Below, in pieces: positions 21,895-34,301 of a stretch of 64,000 nt of DNA (position 1 is the stretch's first letter; every line of letters starts with the position of its first letter). Both the position numbers and the translations under genes were made by a program. The DNA comes from Endothia cerciana (Eukaryota; Ascomycota; Sordariomycetes; Diaporthales; Cryphonectriaceae). Location of the stretch: NCBI GenBank assembly GCA_026119935.1, contig JALRMH010000013.1, positions 715,792 to 779,791 on the forward strand, in the 5' to 3' direction. The notes beneath the pieces were generated by a model. The model saw nothing but the letters and a program-made list of their open reading frames with translations. It was not told where the DNA came from and did no database searches.

Positions 21895-24408
21895 GAGAGT
21901 GTGAGAGAGAGAGAGAGAGAAGGGGGGGGGGGTGGGGTGGTGGACATGAGTAGGGAGGGAAAAAGGCGGGACATGTCATCACACCGCGACGACCCGGACC
22001 GCCGCTGGCGCACGGATATTAAAGTCGACCCCTCCCACGGCACATGCCAATCGATCGCTGCGGGCCAAGACCAGGAAGAAAGCTTCAGCCTTATCTGACT
22101 TCGGATGAATGCGGGCTGCCCTCCCCCCCCCCTCCCCTTCCCCCGGATTGGCATGCACGTCATATAAAAAGTCTCCGGAAAGGCAGAATCATAAGTTCGG
22201 GGAGAATGGGGTGGGACGATAATCAGTGACAGTGTAACACCGCTAAACTTTAAACATCTAGGACATCTAGCGAATTGCCTTTACCCCGTGCCGCGTCTGC
22301 GCCGTCGATGGGGTCCGAGCACCGGCCTGCTCCGGGATGTGGACAGGTCGGGGAGGCGAGGGGTTCCTAGACACCTACGGCACTATCACCTGTGCGGTAG
22401 GGCAGGGATAGATGAGATGTCCCTGGTCTGGCCTGTTCTATCACCGCATGCGGGAGATAGCTCTATCTCCTCGGGACGGCTGGCCTTGGCGGAGGGCTGC
22501 CGCTTATCGTGATGGGAGGGAGAAGTGCTGACAGATGTCTCGGGATGTGCCTCGGGACCTTGGGCGCCTCGCAGCTCCCGGGATTGGGCAGTGGAGCTCC
22601 TCAGGGCGGCGGCAGCCCCGTGTTGTCAGATCCCCCCCCTGGAGGTGGCTGACGCCTTGTCTCGACCATGGCTCCCACCGACAGACCGCCGCAGGCCAAC
22701 CAGCAGCGAGGAATCTGAGGATCGGGAAGCACAGGACTGAGACGCGGGGCGAATGTGGCTGTCCGCCCAGGCCCAGATCGGCCAAGGGCCGAAACCCCCC
22801 AACAAAAGAAAGAGAGAGAGAAAAAAGACATTCCCTGCCTGTCCAGGGCGCCGGTGGGGGGGGAGGGGGAAACAATAGATCGTCGTCTTCCTGCCTGCCT
22901 GCCGGGCCTAGGGGCCCAGCTATACCACGACGGAGCGGGGTGGAATGCACGCGGATTTCCCCGCCCCGGCGCGTTCCCCCCCGGGGGCGCGATCCCAGCA
23001 AAGTATCTACTACCTACCGCCATGTAGGGGACGTGAGACATGGGCTGGTGTCTGCCTGCAGGGAGCCCTTGCCGCATGGTGTTCCCGAATGGTCTGATCC
23101 AGGCGTCATAATCGCTCAGCCCCAGGGCCGGAAGCATCGTCCATGTCCAGGCCGGCGAGGACCTCACATCAGCTCGCGCCAAAATGGTTCTTCAATCCCG
23201 TCTCGATGTCTCCCTCGCGCGGGATCCCGGAAGGGAGGAGGCGGGGAAGGGGGTTACAAAAATAAAAATAAAAATAAAAGTAAAGAGAGAGAGAGGGGTG
23301 AGGGGTAGAAGTCTATAAGTAATGGTACGATTCTGGGTTCGGTACCTCTGCTTCACAGTCGGCGGATGCCCAAAGCTTACTGTGGTGGTATGCAGAGGTA
23401 GTGTGCAGAGGCGGTATGCAGAAGTCACCGTACACACTTTGGGTCTTGTACATGCACAGATTGGCAACGGTCCATGAGCATGCCATGGCCTTAGTAGCTA
23501 ACTGTGGTGAACTATGGTGGTAGGCGAGCAGAGAACTTACGCCCAGGGACCAGGTGCCAGGATTGAGCCCGACAGTCCCCCGCTGGACGGCCTTTATCGC
23601 TATTGACGTAGTCGAGGGCATCGGACTTCAGCAACGCCCTCGAGGATGCCGGTGTGCTGTGCCCAGTGATTTCGCTGCGTGCACTTGTGATCCATCCCTC
23701 ACCCCATCGAAGGTGTGCTTCCAGGCCTCCAAGGCCTGCTTGTGCGGTCGTGTCGTGCACACCGAGTCGAGGAAGACCTGCGGGCGATGACATCTTGTGT
23801 TTTGGTGGTGGTGGTGGTGGTGTGTGAGTGGTATGCGATGGTTGTGTGCTTGATCTCTGATAGCTTAAGGCTGATATGAACTCCTCCGTGTCACAAGACA
23901 TGGTGCTTCATGCCACACGACAATGGTACTCGTGTTAGTCGACGAGCGGGCCCGTTGATGGGCGAATATTCGGGTCCATGCGGCGGCATAAGGCAGCAGC
24001 GCGCCCTGGTGGGTTGGTATTGGTGGAGACCTCAGGCTATGATTGGGCTGGGGTCGGGTGGTCGGCTTGTCGGTCTCGGTGTAAGTCTTGCTGTGGCGCG
24101 TGGGCCTGTGGCTGGGTCAGGCACAGGCCGTCGACGACAAGATGAATCCCAAATGCGGCGGCGACCTGTAAGCTGTGGGGGAGTCAGACCCCCCCTCCCC
24201 CCAAAAAATATCAAACCGTCAACGCCCAACGTCCATGTGATGTGATACAGCTGCCGAACCAGAGGTATTGAGGGGCGGACGTCGGCAGCGGCCATCGAGC
24301 CGATATAGTGCCCGGTTGCAGGTTGCATGTTGGGAGAACTGAAGTTCTGGAGGGTGATCTCAGCAGCGCAGGCCTTGGGCGCCTCCCAGGAGCTCATGGC
24401 GAGGTGAG

Positions 24409-24466
24409 GCTGAGGTTGTGGCTGAGGTTGGGGCTGAGGTTGTGGCTGGGGCCGTGGCTGGGTCGG
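24409..24466 (+). repeat. 12-bp minisatellite, five units
   Basis: Units GCTGAGGTTGTG, GCTGAGGTTGGG, GCTGAGGTTGTG, GCTGGGGCCGTG and a partial GCTGGGTCGG follow one another. The 12-bp period keeps any reading frame open on both strands, which explains a long frame here. Confidence 0.85.
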
Positions 24467-24887
24467 TGTATAATAAGGGAGCGAGCCTGCTTAGGATAAG
24501 ATGAACGTCGAGTCCCGTATAGCGGCACACAAGGCAGCGGCGCAGTCTGCGTTTTTTATCGTCGAAGTTCCTGGTTGCTATAGGGCCATCTTTGGTGGTG
24601 ATATGTAGAATCTTGAGCTGGGGTCGTCTTGAGAGGACCAGCAGCACGGGGCGGAGCCCATAGCGAGATTCGATTGCGTGCTGGGTTGGGTACGGGCCAA
24701 GACCCGGTCGATGATTCCCAAGATGAGGTCCTCCATCGCCGATGGACGTTCGTGAGGGGTGATAGCTGGGGGCCTGCGTTTTGGCATCTAAATGGCCAAC
24801 CCAGAATATTATAAGAGCAGGCTGACCTCCAAATTATAAAAGGGTAGAGAGGTGGCCACGTCGTGTAGTATATATAGTATCCAGCGG

Positions 24888-25097
24888 TGGGTGGGTTCAC
24901 TAGATATTCACCAGGTGTATTCATTATCCATTCATTGGATATATATATATATATCTATTATCCATCCATTCTCCATTGATCTGGTGGGTCCCAGGGCTCA
25001 CCATCCATTCACACGGCGGGTTCACCACCCATCCACGTTGTGGGCTCGCCATACGATCGATCACCTGATGGGGCTTACCGATCGTTCCCCTGGGTTC
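24888..25097 (+). repeat. Degenerate 25-35 bp units around GGGTTCACC
   Basis: Diverged units share a TGGGTTCAC / TGGGCTCGCC / GGGCTCACC core followed by CATCCA-type sequence: about 24888, 24985, 25015, 25039 and 25066. A TA tract sits between the first and second (about 24939-24955). The units are too diverged for a confident consensus. Confidence 0.5.
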
Positions 25098-26499
25098 CAT
25101 CAGCACCGATACCAATGCCGTGTGTCGAGCAGAGATGGGGATGTTCGAGAAGTGGCCCCGTCAGTGATATTGATATTGTCTTATCTGATCTCATCATGCT
25201 GACCCCGGGGGGGGGGGGGGCACAAAGGAGCAGGGCAAGCAGAGATGGGCTGCTCCAGGTGTGTGAAGGGATCCATCCGTATGGAACCGTACGAGGCGGC
25301 AGGGTGCAGCCCGAGGTCACCACACTGTATCTTGTCTGTACCTGGCCCCCGCCAGTAACCTCCACAGAAAACTCAACAACAACAATAACAACAACAAGAA
25401 CAAGAACAAGCACTGCTGGCAGCATACTTGGCGTGCGGAATCGAGCCGGAGACCCACCGGACGGCAGCGATGAGATGAACTCGTGGTGACGCCACGGCCT
25501 TGGCGCCCAGACACCCCAAACAAGCCAGGGTGGACGGGTGGTATCATGGTTAGATAGGTATTCTGCACGGCGGAGGCTTCAGGCCGCCCACCGCCCATCG
25601 CGCTGACCGTCCGAGACACCGCTACGCGTGCGTATGGCACCCTTGAGGCGTGTGAGGGTGGCTTGCAGCTCCGGGGGGGTTGGGTGGAAGAGGGGAGCGA
25701 GAGAAAACGAAGGAGGCCAGGCGGGGAAAAAGCAGAGAGGGAGAGGGAGAGAGAGAGGGGGAGAGAGGGAGAGAGGGAGGCGTAATCGAGATCCTGTGCT
25801 GTCTACGGATGGATGTGTCTCCTGCTCCCGGCTCTCGTCTTTTCCTCATGTAGGCTTGCGTTGCGGTCGTCACTTTCTTCTTTCTTTTTTTTTTACTTTC
25901 AGGTCTTTCTATTTGGTCCCAAGTCACCCCCGAACCGGGCAACCGTTGCATGCCCAACTGCGAAAGTACATGCTAGCTTTCCACGAAAGTACACAGCTTG
26001 CCAGGCGCCCTTGCAGAGGGGGGGGGGGGGCAGGCGAGAGCGTGGGAGTTCTCTCTCCAACGGGCACAGTAACCAGTGCGGCACAGTGGGCCCCCGCCTG
26101 TCAGCGTCGGGGTACGGGGTACCCGTCCGCCCCCCGCCCAGGGCAGCCCGGTGCGCGGTAGCTGTACGTGGGCCACTAATGGCATCCCCCCCAGCTCACC
26201 CCGCAGTGCGACAACCCGCCACTCTCCTGCCACCACCGCACCCTCGACCTGTGTAGACTCCTGAGGTCGCTGATACATACATACATCGTCGAGCCTCAGT
26301 GTCACGCCCTTGCCCCCCCCCCTCCCCCCCAACCCCCAGGGGCGCCGAAAAAGAAGACGAGACGGGACGAGACGGTCCATTGCGGCCGCGGGAGAATTCC
26401 CAGTAGGCACCGGTCGAGACCGACAACACGCCAGACGCGCGAAAGGCCGGCGCCAAGTGAGGGAGCGGGGATCAGCGCACAGGAGGAGGCCATGACTAC

Positions 26500-26910
26500 G
26501 TGCAGTCCCGAGCACGAAGCATTCCCGGGCGAGTTTGGGCTCTTGGCGCCATCCCGCTGGGTGTGTATATATTTCCGTGTCATGCCCCCCCAGTCTCGAG
26601 GTCTCCCCAGCGTCATCCTCAGAACAACAGAACAGGACAGAACAGAACAGCCCCAGCCCACCACGAATACCACCATCACCACCACCACCACCACCACCAC
26701 CACCACCAAGCCTATATAGCAAGCATACTGTCCTTATACGCCTTCACATCTCCTCCTGCCCCTGCCACACCCTCTGCCCCTCTTGGCGCCGAAGCCCTGA
26801 GCCAACCCCCGGGGGCCCCTGTTCCCCGTCCTGACATCTTCACAACAGCGGCCAACCGCCCTTCTGTCTCCCCGAGCCGGCAGTCCAACGACCCGCGCTC
26901 CGTCTCCAGG
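26500..26910 (+). other. Possible upstream exon of the Zn2Cys6 gene
   Basis: A frame from 26500 passes through a CCA/CAC repeat (26662-26707, poly-His in this frame) and becomes Pro/Ser-rich with coding-like content (IFTTAANRPSVSPSRQSNDP) up to a GTATGA donor at 26911. A CCCGCAG acceptor at 27289-27294 would join it in frame, in the correct phase, to the residues before the Met at 27309. The 384-bp intron would be unusually long for this window and the start codon is unclear, so it could equally be 5' UTR. Confidence 0.3.
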
Positions 26911-27308
26911 TATGATACGCCCCCCCTCCCCCCCCCCAATGAACCAGTGGGGGAACCGTCCCGCCCCCCTGTATACGCATAGTGCATCTCACAACAAGAC
27001 AGACAGACGCCGTCCTGTGCCCGGGCCGGCCTGTTGCGACAGCCCTCCCGGTCTGCGGGCCTAGCCACGCCGCCGCCGCGCGTGCCTTCAGCGGGGCCAG
27101 AGGCCAGACCCGGGATCCCGGGTCGCCGTAAGCCTGCTGCCGCTTGCTGCCCACCGCCGCGCATCGCACCTTTTTTTTCTCTCTGGTGGGGGGGGGGGAA
27201 GGAAAGGGGATTATTGAGGGACGACCTTCCAGCGGCCCGTCCGGATTCCTCACCCGGTTCCCGTCTGGTCGCCACCACTGCTCTCCCGCCCGCAGCAACG
27301 CCGTCGGC

Positions 27309-29317
27309 ATGGCGCCCCAGGGAGCCCCAACCCCCGCCGACAGGAAGAAGAGGGCCAAGAGGAAGCGCGCCGCCGACGACCCTGGCCAGTCTCCTGCTGA
27401 CAGGACGCCCCCACCTCCTCAGGACGGGGCCTCCACACCTACTCTGGAGGGGTCCCCTACGCCTCCTGCCCGCCGCGACCCCCAACCTCCGGACCTGAAC
27501 ACCCAGCATCCGGACACGAACCCCCCACCACCACCTCCTCCTCCGGACGCGAACTCCCAGCCCCCTCCTCCGGCGGACGTGAACCCCCAGCCTCCTCCTC
27601 CTCTTCCTCCTCTTCCTCCTCTTCCTCCTCTTCTTCTTCTTCCTCCTCCTCCTCCTCCTCCTCCTCCTCCTCCTCCTCCTCCCCCTCCTGACTGGACCAT
27701 GCGACCCTTCCCCCCTCTGATCGGTACGTTGAGAGTCACGCTGCTTGTTCGCAATGGGCCCGCCCGCCCGCCCGCCCGCCCGCCCGGCGAGGGCATTGGA
27801 AGCCTGTACCTGCTGACGGCCTTATAGAAATAGAGAAAATCCCCCCCATCAACTATCTGGGCAGGACCTTTGCCAACCTGCGGCTGGTCCCAGGCGGGGG
27901 GGACGATGTTTTCTCGGAGATCCTAAGCCTCATCAATGACTACGAGGCCGTCCTCCACCGTAACGAGAGCTTCGCCGCCAACCTGGGGGCCCACATGACA
28001 GGCCCCGCACTCGTCAGGGGCATGGAGAACTTCTTCCAGGGCCCCATAAGGCTCACACAGTCAAACCATCAGGAGGTGCCCTCGGTGACCTGGCTGGACG
28101 TGGTCCGGTTCGCCAGGGACAACCCGATGGACTTCGCCCTCACGCCTTCTGAGAACGGCTATACCTGCAGGTTCTATCTCGGGGGCGCCCAGGTCGAGAT
28201 CACGGAGCAGGACTGGCGCACGATCATCTCCGGCACCCTCGACAGGTGCAACCTGCCGCCGCCGCTACCAATCTATGAAGACGAGGATCGGGAGATGGTC
28301 ACCCTCGACATCCTGGACCAGCACCTCCATGTCGTCGTCAAGAGGGCGGACGATGTCGCGCGCAGGGCTCGGCAGCTCAAGTACCTGATGGCCGGCCGGA
28401 AGGAGGCCATCAAATGTCGGCGTCGGTCTGCGGCGCAGCATGGCACCTCGCCCGCCGCGCACGCCGGCCAACAGCAGGGCCCGCTCCCGCGCCCTTCCTC
28501 CCCGTACGATCTCGAGTCCGACCTTCTCCTGCAGTTCACGGCCGCCATGGCCGCACAGCCACGCCCCGCCTCCGCGTTCCCGGTGCCCCTGACGCCTGCG
28601 GCCCAGCAGGGTCCCTCCAACGTAAGGCACCCCCTCCCGCCGGTGCGAACCACCGGCGGTACTTCTCCTGCTTCCGTTCATACCCCTCCATGGCTTGCGA
28701 TACACAAGGCGAACTGCGAGGGGCTGGAGAAGGGTGAGCCGATGCACCCACCCTGTGATAGGTGTCGCCGGCTGAAGGTCCAGTGTATCAGGCATCTCAC
28801 GTCGTGTCAAGCGTGTACTAAGAAGCACACAAAGTGTACATATCTCGCTGTCACCCCTGGGGAGATCTCCGATATAGAAGCGATAGTCAGCGGGGCCCTC
28901 AGGGCTGAGCGCGACGGGTCAGCAGGCCAGGATGGAGGACACACCACACCCGATCCACAGTCGGCGACAACCTCAGCATCATCCATGGCCGAGTCCAGGG
29001 TGCTGCCCCCCGTCCCGGGTTACAACCCCGGGATGGCTACCGGCGATGGGTACTTTGGCGACAGCGGACCTGAGGCCCGGGGTGCCGACGGCGAGCCCCG
29101 GGCGGGGGGGGACACGCAGGGCCCTGGGTCCAGCAGCCTGCGGCAGCGGCTGTTCCGTGCTGGCAACCCGTTCCTCAACTACATGACACCAAGGGTTCGG
29201 AATGCGGCGCTGAGAGAGCAGTACCGCCCTCCGCAGAGCATAGATCGGGGCAGGGGGGCCGGAGTGGGTACGGAGGCGGCCCGGGGCGGGGCAATGGACG
29301 TCGACGACCGATCATGA
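27309..29317 (+). CDS. Zn(II)2Cys6-cluster protein with Pro-rich N-terminus, uncharacterised family
   Basis: Exons 27309-27723 and 27828-29317 join in phase 1 across a 104-bp intron (GTACGT donor, TTATAG acceptor) to give 634 residues. Residues 1-135 are basic (RKKRAKRKR) and then Pro-rich with a long poly-Pro/Leu run. Residues 139-340 look globular (YLGRTFANLRLVPGG, GMENFFQGPIRLTQ, CRFYLGGAQVEITEQDW). A perfect C-X2-C-X6-C-X6-C-X2-C-X6-C cluster lies at C448, C451, C458, C465, C468 and C475 (CDRCRRLKVQC...CQACTKKHTKC). The tail is disordered. Such clusters usually bind DNA in fungal transcription factors but sit near the N-terminus with a linker and coiled coil after them; here neither follows. 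I infer a lineage-specific family, with DNA binding possible but unproven. Repeats surround the gene. Confidence 0.75.
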
Positions 29318-30100
29318 GGACTGCCAGGAACCATGTGGTCGGCCTGGCGAAGAAAAGTTCAAAGTTCAAAAGCATGTGATTTATTTATCGTCTTGTCTTT
29401 CGGAAAAGGTATTCAGGACAGATATAATTTATTGTCTCCTCTGGTCTGGTCTCCTCAACACGCGTCTCGGGGACGGCTGGTACCCGCCCTGTCGTCGGAA
29501 CATCGCCTGCCGGCCCCGGGTGCCCCTGCTCGGGCCTGGCGGGCAACCACCTCGCCCGCTGCGTAGCAGATATGTATAGGGACGGGTGGGGGGGGGGGGG
29601 AGGGGGCACTTACCTACTGCTGCTCCCTTCCCCGTACATGCTCTTGTTCATCCATCCACTCATTTCATCCACCCCATCCAGCGCAGGAGGGGGGGAAGCC
29701 TGCGGCCGGACGGGGGCGTTTCACAGTATCACCTCCTCGGCATGCAGCTGGTTCATCCCTGCGCGCGGTGGATCGTCCGGATCCGAGATCTGGTGCGCGT
29801 GGACCGGCCGGCCGCCCCTGAGGAGCCCGCGGGGTGCCGCACGTTGTGTTGACCTGAGACGGAAGGAGGTTGAGGCCATCGCGAGAACTCGCGGGCCTCA
29901 CCCCACGGCTGGCAATAAACACCTGCGATAGTGAACATTTTGTGATAAATAGGTATCCGTGATATCGTAATCTCTGGTCCCGGGGCTCGCGGGGGCCCGG
30001 CGGATACCGAATCGAGTGGGGGGCGGCCAAACATTATGATATTGTACAACGGGATGACCGCAGCAAGTTGAGCTTCACGAGTGACCAGGTCTCATATATC
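29318..30100. other. Intergenic, no gene seen
   Basis: 3' flank of the Zn2Cys6 gene. It has a run of about 13 G (near 29588-29600) and overlapping low-complexity frames on both strands that I do not support as genes. Confidence 0.45.
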
Positions 30101-30140
30101 TATGGAATAAGAGATCACGAGAACTCGCAGGCTCTCTGGT

Positions 30141-30520
30141 GTGATGGTCACCAGAGGTGCCGCCCGCAGTTCTCGACCATCTCTTCAGGTTCCCCCCTCC
30201 TTTGGGATCCGAGGGGAAGTCTCCTCCCGTGCACAGATCCTCGAGCCCACCGGTTCTATAACCAAGCCTGCATGGCCATGCCCTACGGCCCAGCCTCTCG
30301 ACAAGCTGACCTCGTCACCGAGTTGGTGTGCCTAGCATACGAAGGACTAGCTCCTCGACAGACCGGAGGATGGCCCCAGGTCTGGCCCGGCCGACAAACT
30401 CCCACCAGGGCACTTCCGCGTCCGGGCCCCCCCCATCTGCTTTCCTCATCGATCTCGCGGCGGTTTATTGATTGCCGAGGCACACACTTGTATTGATCAC
30501 GATACTAGTAGCCAGGATTG
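30141..30520 (+). pseudogene. Decayed coding fragment with two in-frame TAG codons
   Basis: The frame from 30141 reads QILEPTGSITKPAWPCPTAQ and PLDKLTSSPSWCA. It then has TAG at 30333-30335, HTKD, and TAG at 30348-30350, and goes on as LLDRPEDGPRSGPADKLPPG then HFRVRAPP. Both stops are one C-to-T change from CAG. The flanking sequence on either side is equally protein-like, so the frame was probably continuous. No family is recognised. Confidence 0.35.
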
Positions 30521-31689
30521 AAAGAAGAGAAGAAGAAAAAAAAAAAAAAAAAAAAAGACCGCTAGTGGTGACGGATAAACCTCAGGAGCCGGATCCTGAC
30601 CTCCTTTCTCGCGGAGAGGATGGATACGCTGCACAACATACATCCTGCCACGAAAGCAGGCCCAAGCATCAATTTACGAGATTGACGTTCTTGGGGGGGC
30701 AGGTTGGGATCTTTTTGCAGTAGCTCTTAATGCACCCCCGTGCGATGGTTTGTCCACTGGATATATGGCCGTCCAGGAGGTGGTGAGGGACAGTCTCATC
30801 CCACCACGCTCACGAATAGGGATTGCGGAATGCCCATGGCGACTCGCCCGGCTCCTCTGGGCGAGGTGGCAGTATGTGCAGCCTCAGTGATGTTACCACC
30901 ATTGTCTACCCTCGGTATGACCAACCGTCAGTTCAAGGCATGCTGTCTGAAGGGAAACCCTCCACCCGTGTGGAGGTCTATTAATTACTCGTCGGTTGAG
31001 GGCAGGGGGGAATGTATAGAACAAGACACGCCCGAGGCTTTCAATCAGCTGCGCGTCTGCACCTGCTGGGAGGGGATATCTTGGTAGTAGTGGCTTGGCG
31101 TATGCGGGTCGATAGTTGGCCCGCTTCCCCGGATAGGGATCAACACTCCCGTACCGAAGTTATAGTTATCCTGTGGCACATCGTGTGGTGCCCGCGTCCA
31201 GATCCCGTGCACGTATAGTAATCCGGCGAGACGGCCGGCCAAGCAACAGCGGCTATATCGACTGCACTACCTAACATCTACATAATTCTTGACGCCTGTA
31301 TCCCATACGTTTGAACATTCCCATGGCGCCCCCCCCCCTCCCCCCCCGGAAAGAGCCATGAGGGCCGGCCTAGGGCTATTGTTCGAGCAGTGGTTCGTCT
31401 CCTGGCGCCCCCGGCAGACTCCCGCCCTCCTCGCTCTTCATGTGCGAGCTAGCAGCAATCTGATAGTCTCCGGATCCTCCCTCCCTACCGCGGGGACTAG
31501 AGCCGTCATGCTATAGCTGCCGCCTAGCCTACCCGAATTAGTGCTGTGCCCTAATAGTAGCTGCATATACCCGACGTTGTTATAGGAGAAAACGCTACGA
31601 CGAGCAGCATGTTGTTATTACTAAGTTTTTTGCTGTTTATGTATTCCAGGCAGGGTCTCCGCACGAGGCCTATAGCCCTCTGTCGACGA

Positions 31690-32150
31690 CCTGACTAGCC
31701 TAGTGTCCCCCTGCTGGGAGGTAGAGTACCGTGTCAGGCTAGTGCTGGCACGCAGCAAGAGCTTTACAATATCCTCTCCCTGCTGTCCTCGGACTGCTCC
31801 CTGGGGACACAGAGGACAAAAATCGCAGGATTATGTCCACCCCCCTGCCCTGGGAGATAGGGATATTAAAGCCCATATCGCTGCCGGATAGATTGAACAG
31901 CTGCAGCATTTCCAGGCCCGCATAGATATGCGTTGTAGGGGGACCTAGGTTTGCGGCCTTTACCAGCAGTAACGCCTAGGTCGAGCAGCAGCTAGACACA
32001 AGGGCCGCCCGGTTCCGCATTTATATCCTTGGTCGCCATCGATGAGTGCTGGAGTAGAGCCATAGCCGCGAAGACGGGCAATGCTGTGGGCGAGCCGGAG
32101 GTAAGAGTCGATATCGGCGATATAGGCGAGTCCATCCATCACATCTGACT
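31690..32150 (+). pseudogene. Decayed coding fragment, several stops in all frames
   Basis: Protein-like pieces appear in different plus-strand frames: QQELYNILSLLSSDCSLG, ALGDRDIKAHIAAG followed (after a TAG) by IEQLQHFQARIDMRC, and FAAFTSSNA followed (after a TAG) by VEQQLDTRAARFRIYILG. The last two look like pieces of a helical, coiled-coil-like protein. Frame changes and stops separate them. I read this as an old relic; the parent family is not recognised. Confidence 0.25.
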
Positions 32151-32207
32151 AGCCTCCGGTAGTGCTTCGGACGGAGGACGTATAATACGGTATAAGATAA
32201 ACCTAGG

Positions 32208-32248
32208 AGACAGGACAGGACAGGACAGGACAGGACAGGACAGGACAG
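32208..32248 (+). repeat. Pentanucleotide (GACAG)n repeat
   Basis: About eight near-perfect GACAG units. Confidence 0.9.
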
Positions 32249-34070
32249 ATGCCGTGCCGTTCCCCACCCCGAGCGTCCTCAGCCCTGCCAGCTTCGTCTT
32301 CCATTCATCCCGCCCACCGCCTCGAGCCCTCCTACAACGCGCCGCCCGGGGTGTGGCTGGTACAGTAGAGAACAGGTTCGTGGTTCCAAGGTGTGTGGAG
32401 GAGGGAAAAGGACAGGACGTACACCAGGATACAAGAGAACGACATACGGCAGACGGGTTCGCGGATTTAGATTTCCAGCTCCCTCGTCAACCGGTCCGGG
32501 GAACCCAGTCTCCTGTCCTTCGGCATCCCTGCCGTACAGGACTTGTGGGTGGGTACAGGGACCTGTGCAAGCGAGGGAAGATGCTGCAACAAGACCTGAC
32601 GATTCGAAAAAAAATAAAAAATAAAAAATAAAAAATAAATGGCGAGGACCGACCCCACGTACAAGCAAGATCGATCCTGGTATCATCAGTTTGGGTACTG
32701 CTGTCGCCCCTCCGGCTGGGTTCTTATGGCACCATCTGCGTGATTCCCGACCAGACCAGCCAGGGAGGCACTCCACCATATCTACGCCGAAACCATGTCT
32801 ATCTGTTGCCCACAACCTCTCAATATTGCTCCAGTGCCATCCCAAGGACCCTGGTGGGAACATTTCTGACGAGACGCTGCTGTTATGGCAGCAATTCTTG
32901 TTCTACGGCCAAGCTCCTACCTCTGGGGCATTGCGGGATACCTTAGCGGTATCTCGTCGGATGTGCCTCAGACGAAGCTGTAGATGTCCGCGGAGGAAGG
33001 GCAGGGTGGCAGGATAGCACAAAGGAAGGGTTTATACGCCAGCCAGGGATGATGGTGTTGCATGGCAAAGGACAATGGTCATCTGTTCCGTCTACAGCGG
33101 CGGGGGGCCACCTCGGCCGGGCGGGACAATTAACAGCACCTTTGAAGATAGTTGGCAGGTCCTAGGCGGAAAATAATAATACTGATGCCGAGGGGCTGGT
33201 CGGGGCCAGATTGACGGTGCCTCCAGGCGAGCCATGCGAGCCCTCCAGGGCTGGGCTGGCTGCTACGTTGGTGCCGCCGTTGACGAGGACGTGTAGGATG
33301 AGGTCCGACGGCACGCGCGGCAGGGTGGCAAGCCCATCAACAACGGCCGAATTTCGAGCACAAGCGAATGCCCACTGTGGACGTGGCGAGGGGGGACGGG
33401 AGATAACAGATCACATGGGGCATTCCCAGCAGCGCCTGCGTTGGTCTACGGGGCGGGCTGAGCGTACATAATGCCGCGTGAGGCATGCCTCGACCCCCAT
33501 CCACAACCCCTCCCGGCTGGTTCTTGAGGAGGGGTCGAAGGGGGTAGCAACGGGAGGGAGAGTCAGTCAGTCAGTCAGTCACCTTGACGCGCTCTGCCCA
33601 GAAAAAGCAACAACATCTCAGGTCCGGCTTCGCACGAGCCTAACCGCACCGGGGATGTCGTCTCAGAGCGCCGCCCCCCCTCCCCCCTCCCCCCCCGAGG
33701 GGCTCAGTTTTTCCCTCCCGGAAACAAACCCGGGCAGACATGGGCCGGGCGATGTTGTCCACAAGTCGGCCAGGGCGGGCGAGTATCCCACAACGGCACG
33801 ACCCCGACCCAGGAGGGATACTGGGTGGGACTGAAGTCCCCCCATGAGGACCACGATGGGGGGGGGGGGGGTGTGAACTCCGAGGAGATGAGAGACGGCC
33901 GGGCGGTGATCACGCCATGGGCAGCCCAGCCCCGGGGAGCAGCTGTAGGGACGGACGACAGGTGGGAGGCCGCAGAGGGAATAGGGAAGACGGTGAGGGT
34001 AAGAAGTCTTGTCGTCGAAGAAGTCATGTCGAGAAGGATTACCACACACAGCAGCCAGGGGGCGGAGGGG
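32249..34070. other. Intergenic, no gene seen
   Basis: It contains an AT-rich (AAAAT)n tract near 32608-32640, a GTCA repeat near 33561-33580 and a G run near 33860-33871. No supported coding sequence. Confidence 0.45.
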
Positions 34071-34075
34071 CAGGC

Positions 34076-34099
34076 TGGCAGATAGATAGATAGATAGAC

Positions 34100-34144
<45 letters not shown>

Positions 34145-34266
34145 GGCAGGCAGGCATGCATGCATCACAACCAGGTCGGGGCCCAGGTGGTGTGAATTCT
34201 TGGTGAGGAGGCGTTTGTCTAAGGGGGTGGAACTATCGAGACGACCCGCACAATCCAGGTTGCTTT

Positions 34267-34301
<35 letters not shown>

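Larger units (their letters stand above)
20473..26499. other. Long gene-poor stretch with small duplications and simple repeats
   Basis: No intact gene is supported. On the minus strand, from about 24700 to 24460, one frame reads ESRYGLRPVLLVLSRRPQLK, then ILHITTKDGPIATRNFDDK and RRCLVCRYTGLDVHLIL. This is protein-like but has no start or recognisable family, and may be a relic exon. Long frames at 22535-23308, 25628-26161 and 25973-26722 are Pro/Gly/Arg-rich and overlap each other on both strands, as expected of non-coding GC-rich DNA. C/G runs occur near 20675-20686, 25207-25220 and 26019-26030. Confidence 0.4.

Noticed and set aside
24409..24466. CRISPR-like array
   Set aside because: Contiguous 12-bp units with no spacers in a eukaryotic sequence: a minisatellite.
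25428..25480. Reverse-strand T-loop-like CTCGATTCC
   Set aside because: The flanking bases do not form the T stem, and no anticodon arm can be drawn.
25541..25600. tRNA-like start (GGTGGTATCATGGTTAGATAGG)
   Set aside because: A D-loop-like stretch is present, but no T-loop (GGTTCRANTCC) and no closing acceptor stem follow.
26712..27509. 265-residue minus-strand Gly/Arg-rich frame
   Set aside because: Antisense to the Zn2Cys6 gene's Pro-rich exon; low-complexity only.
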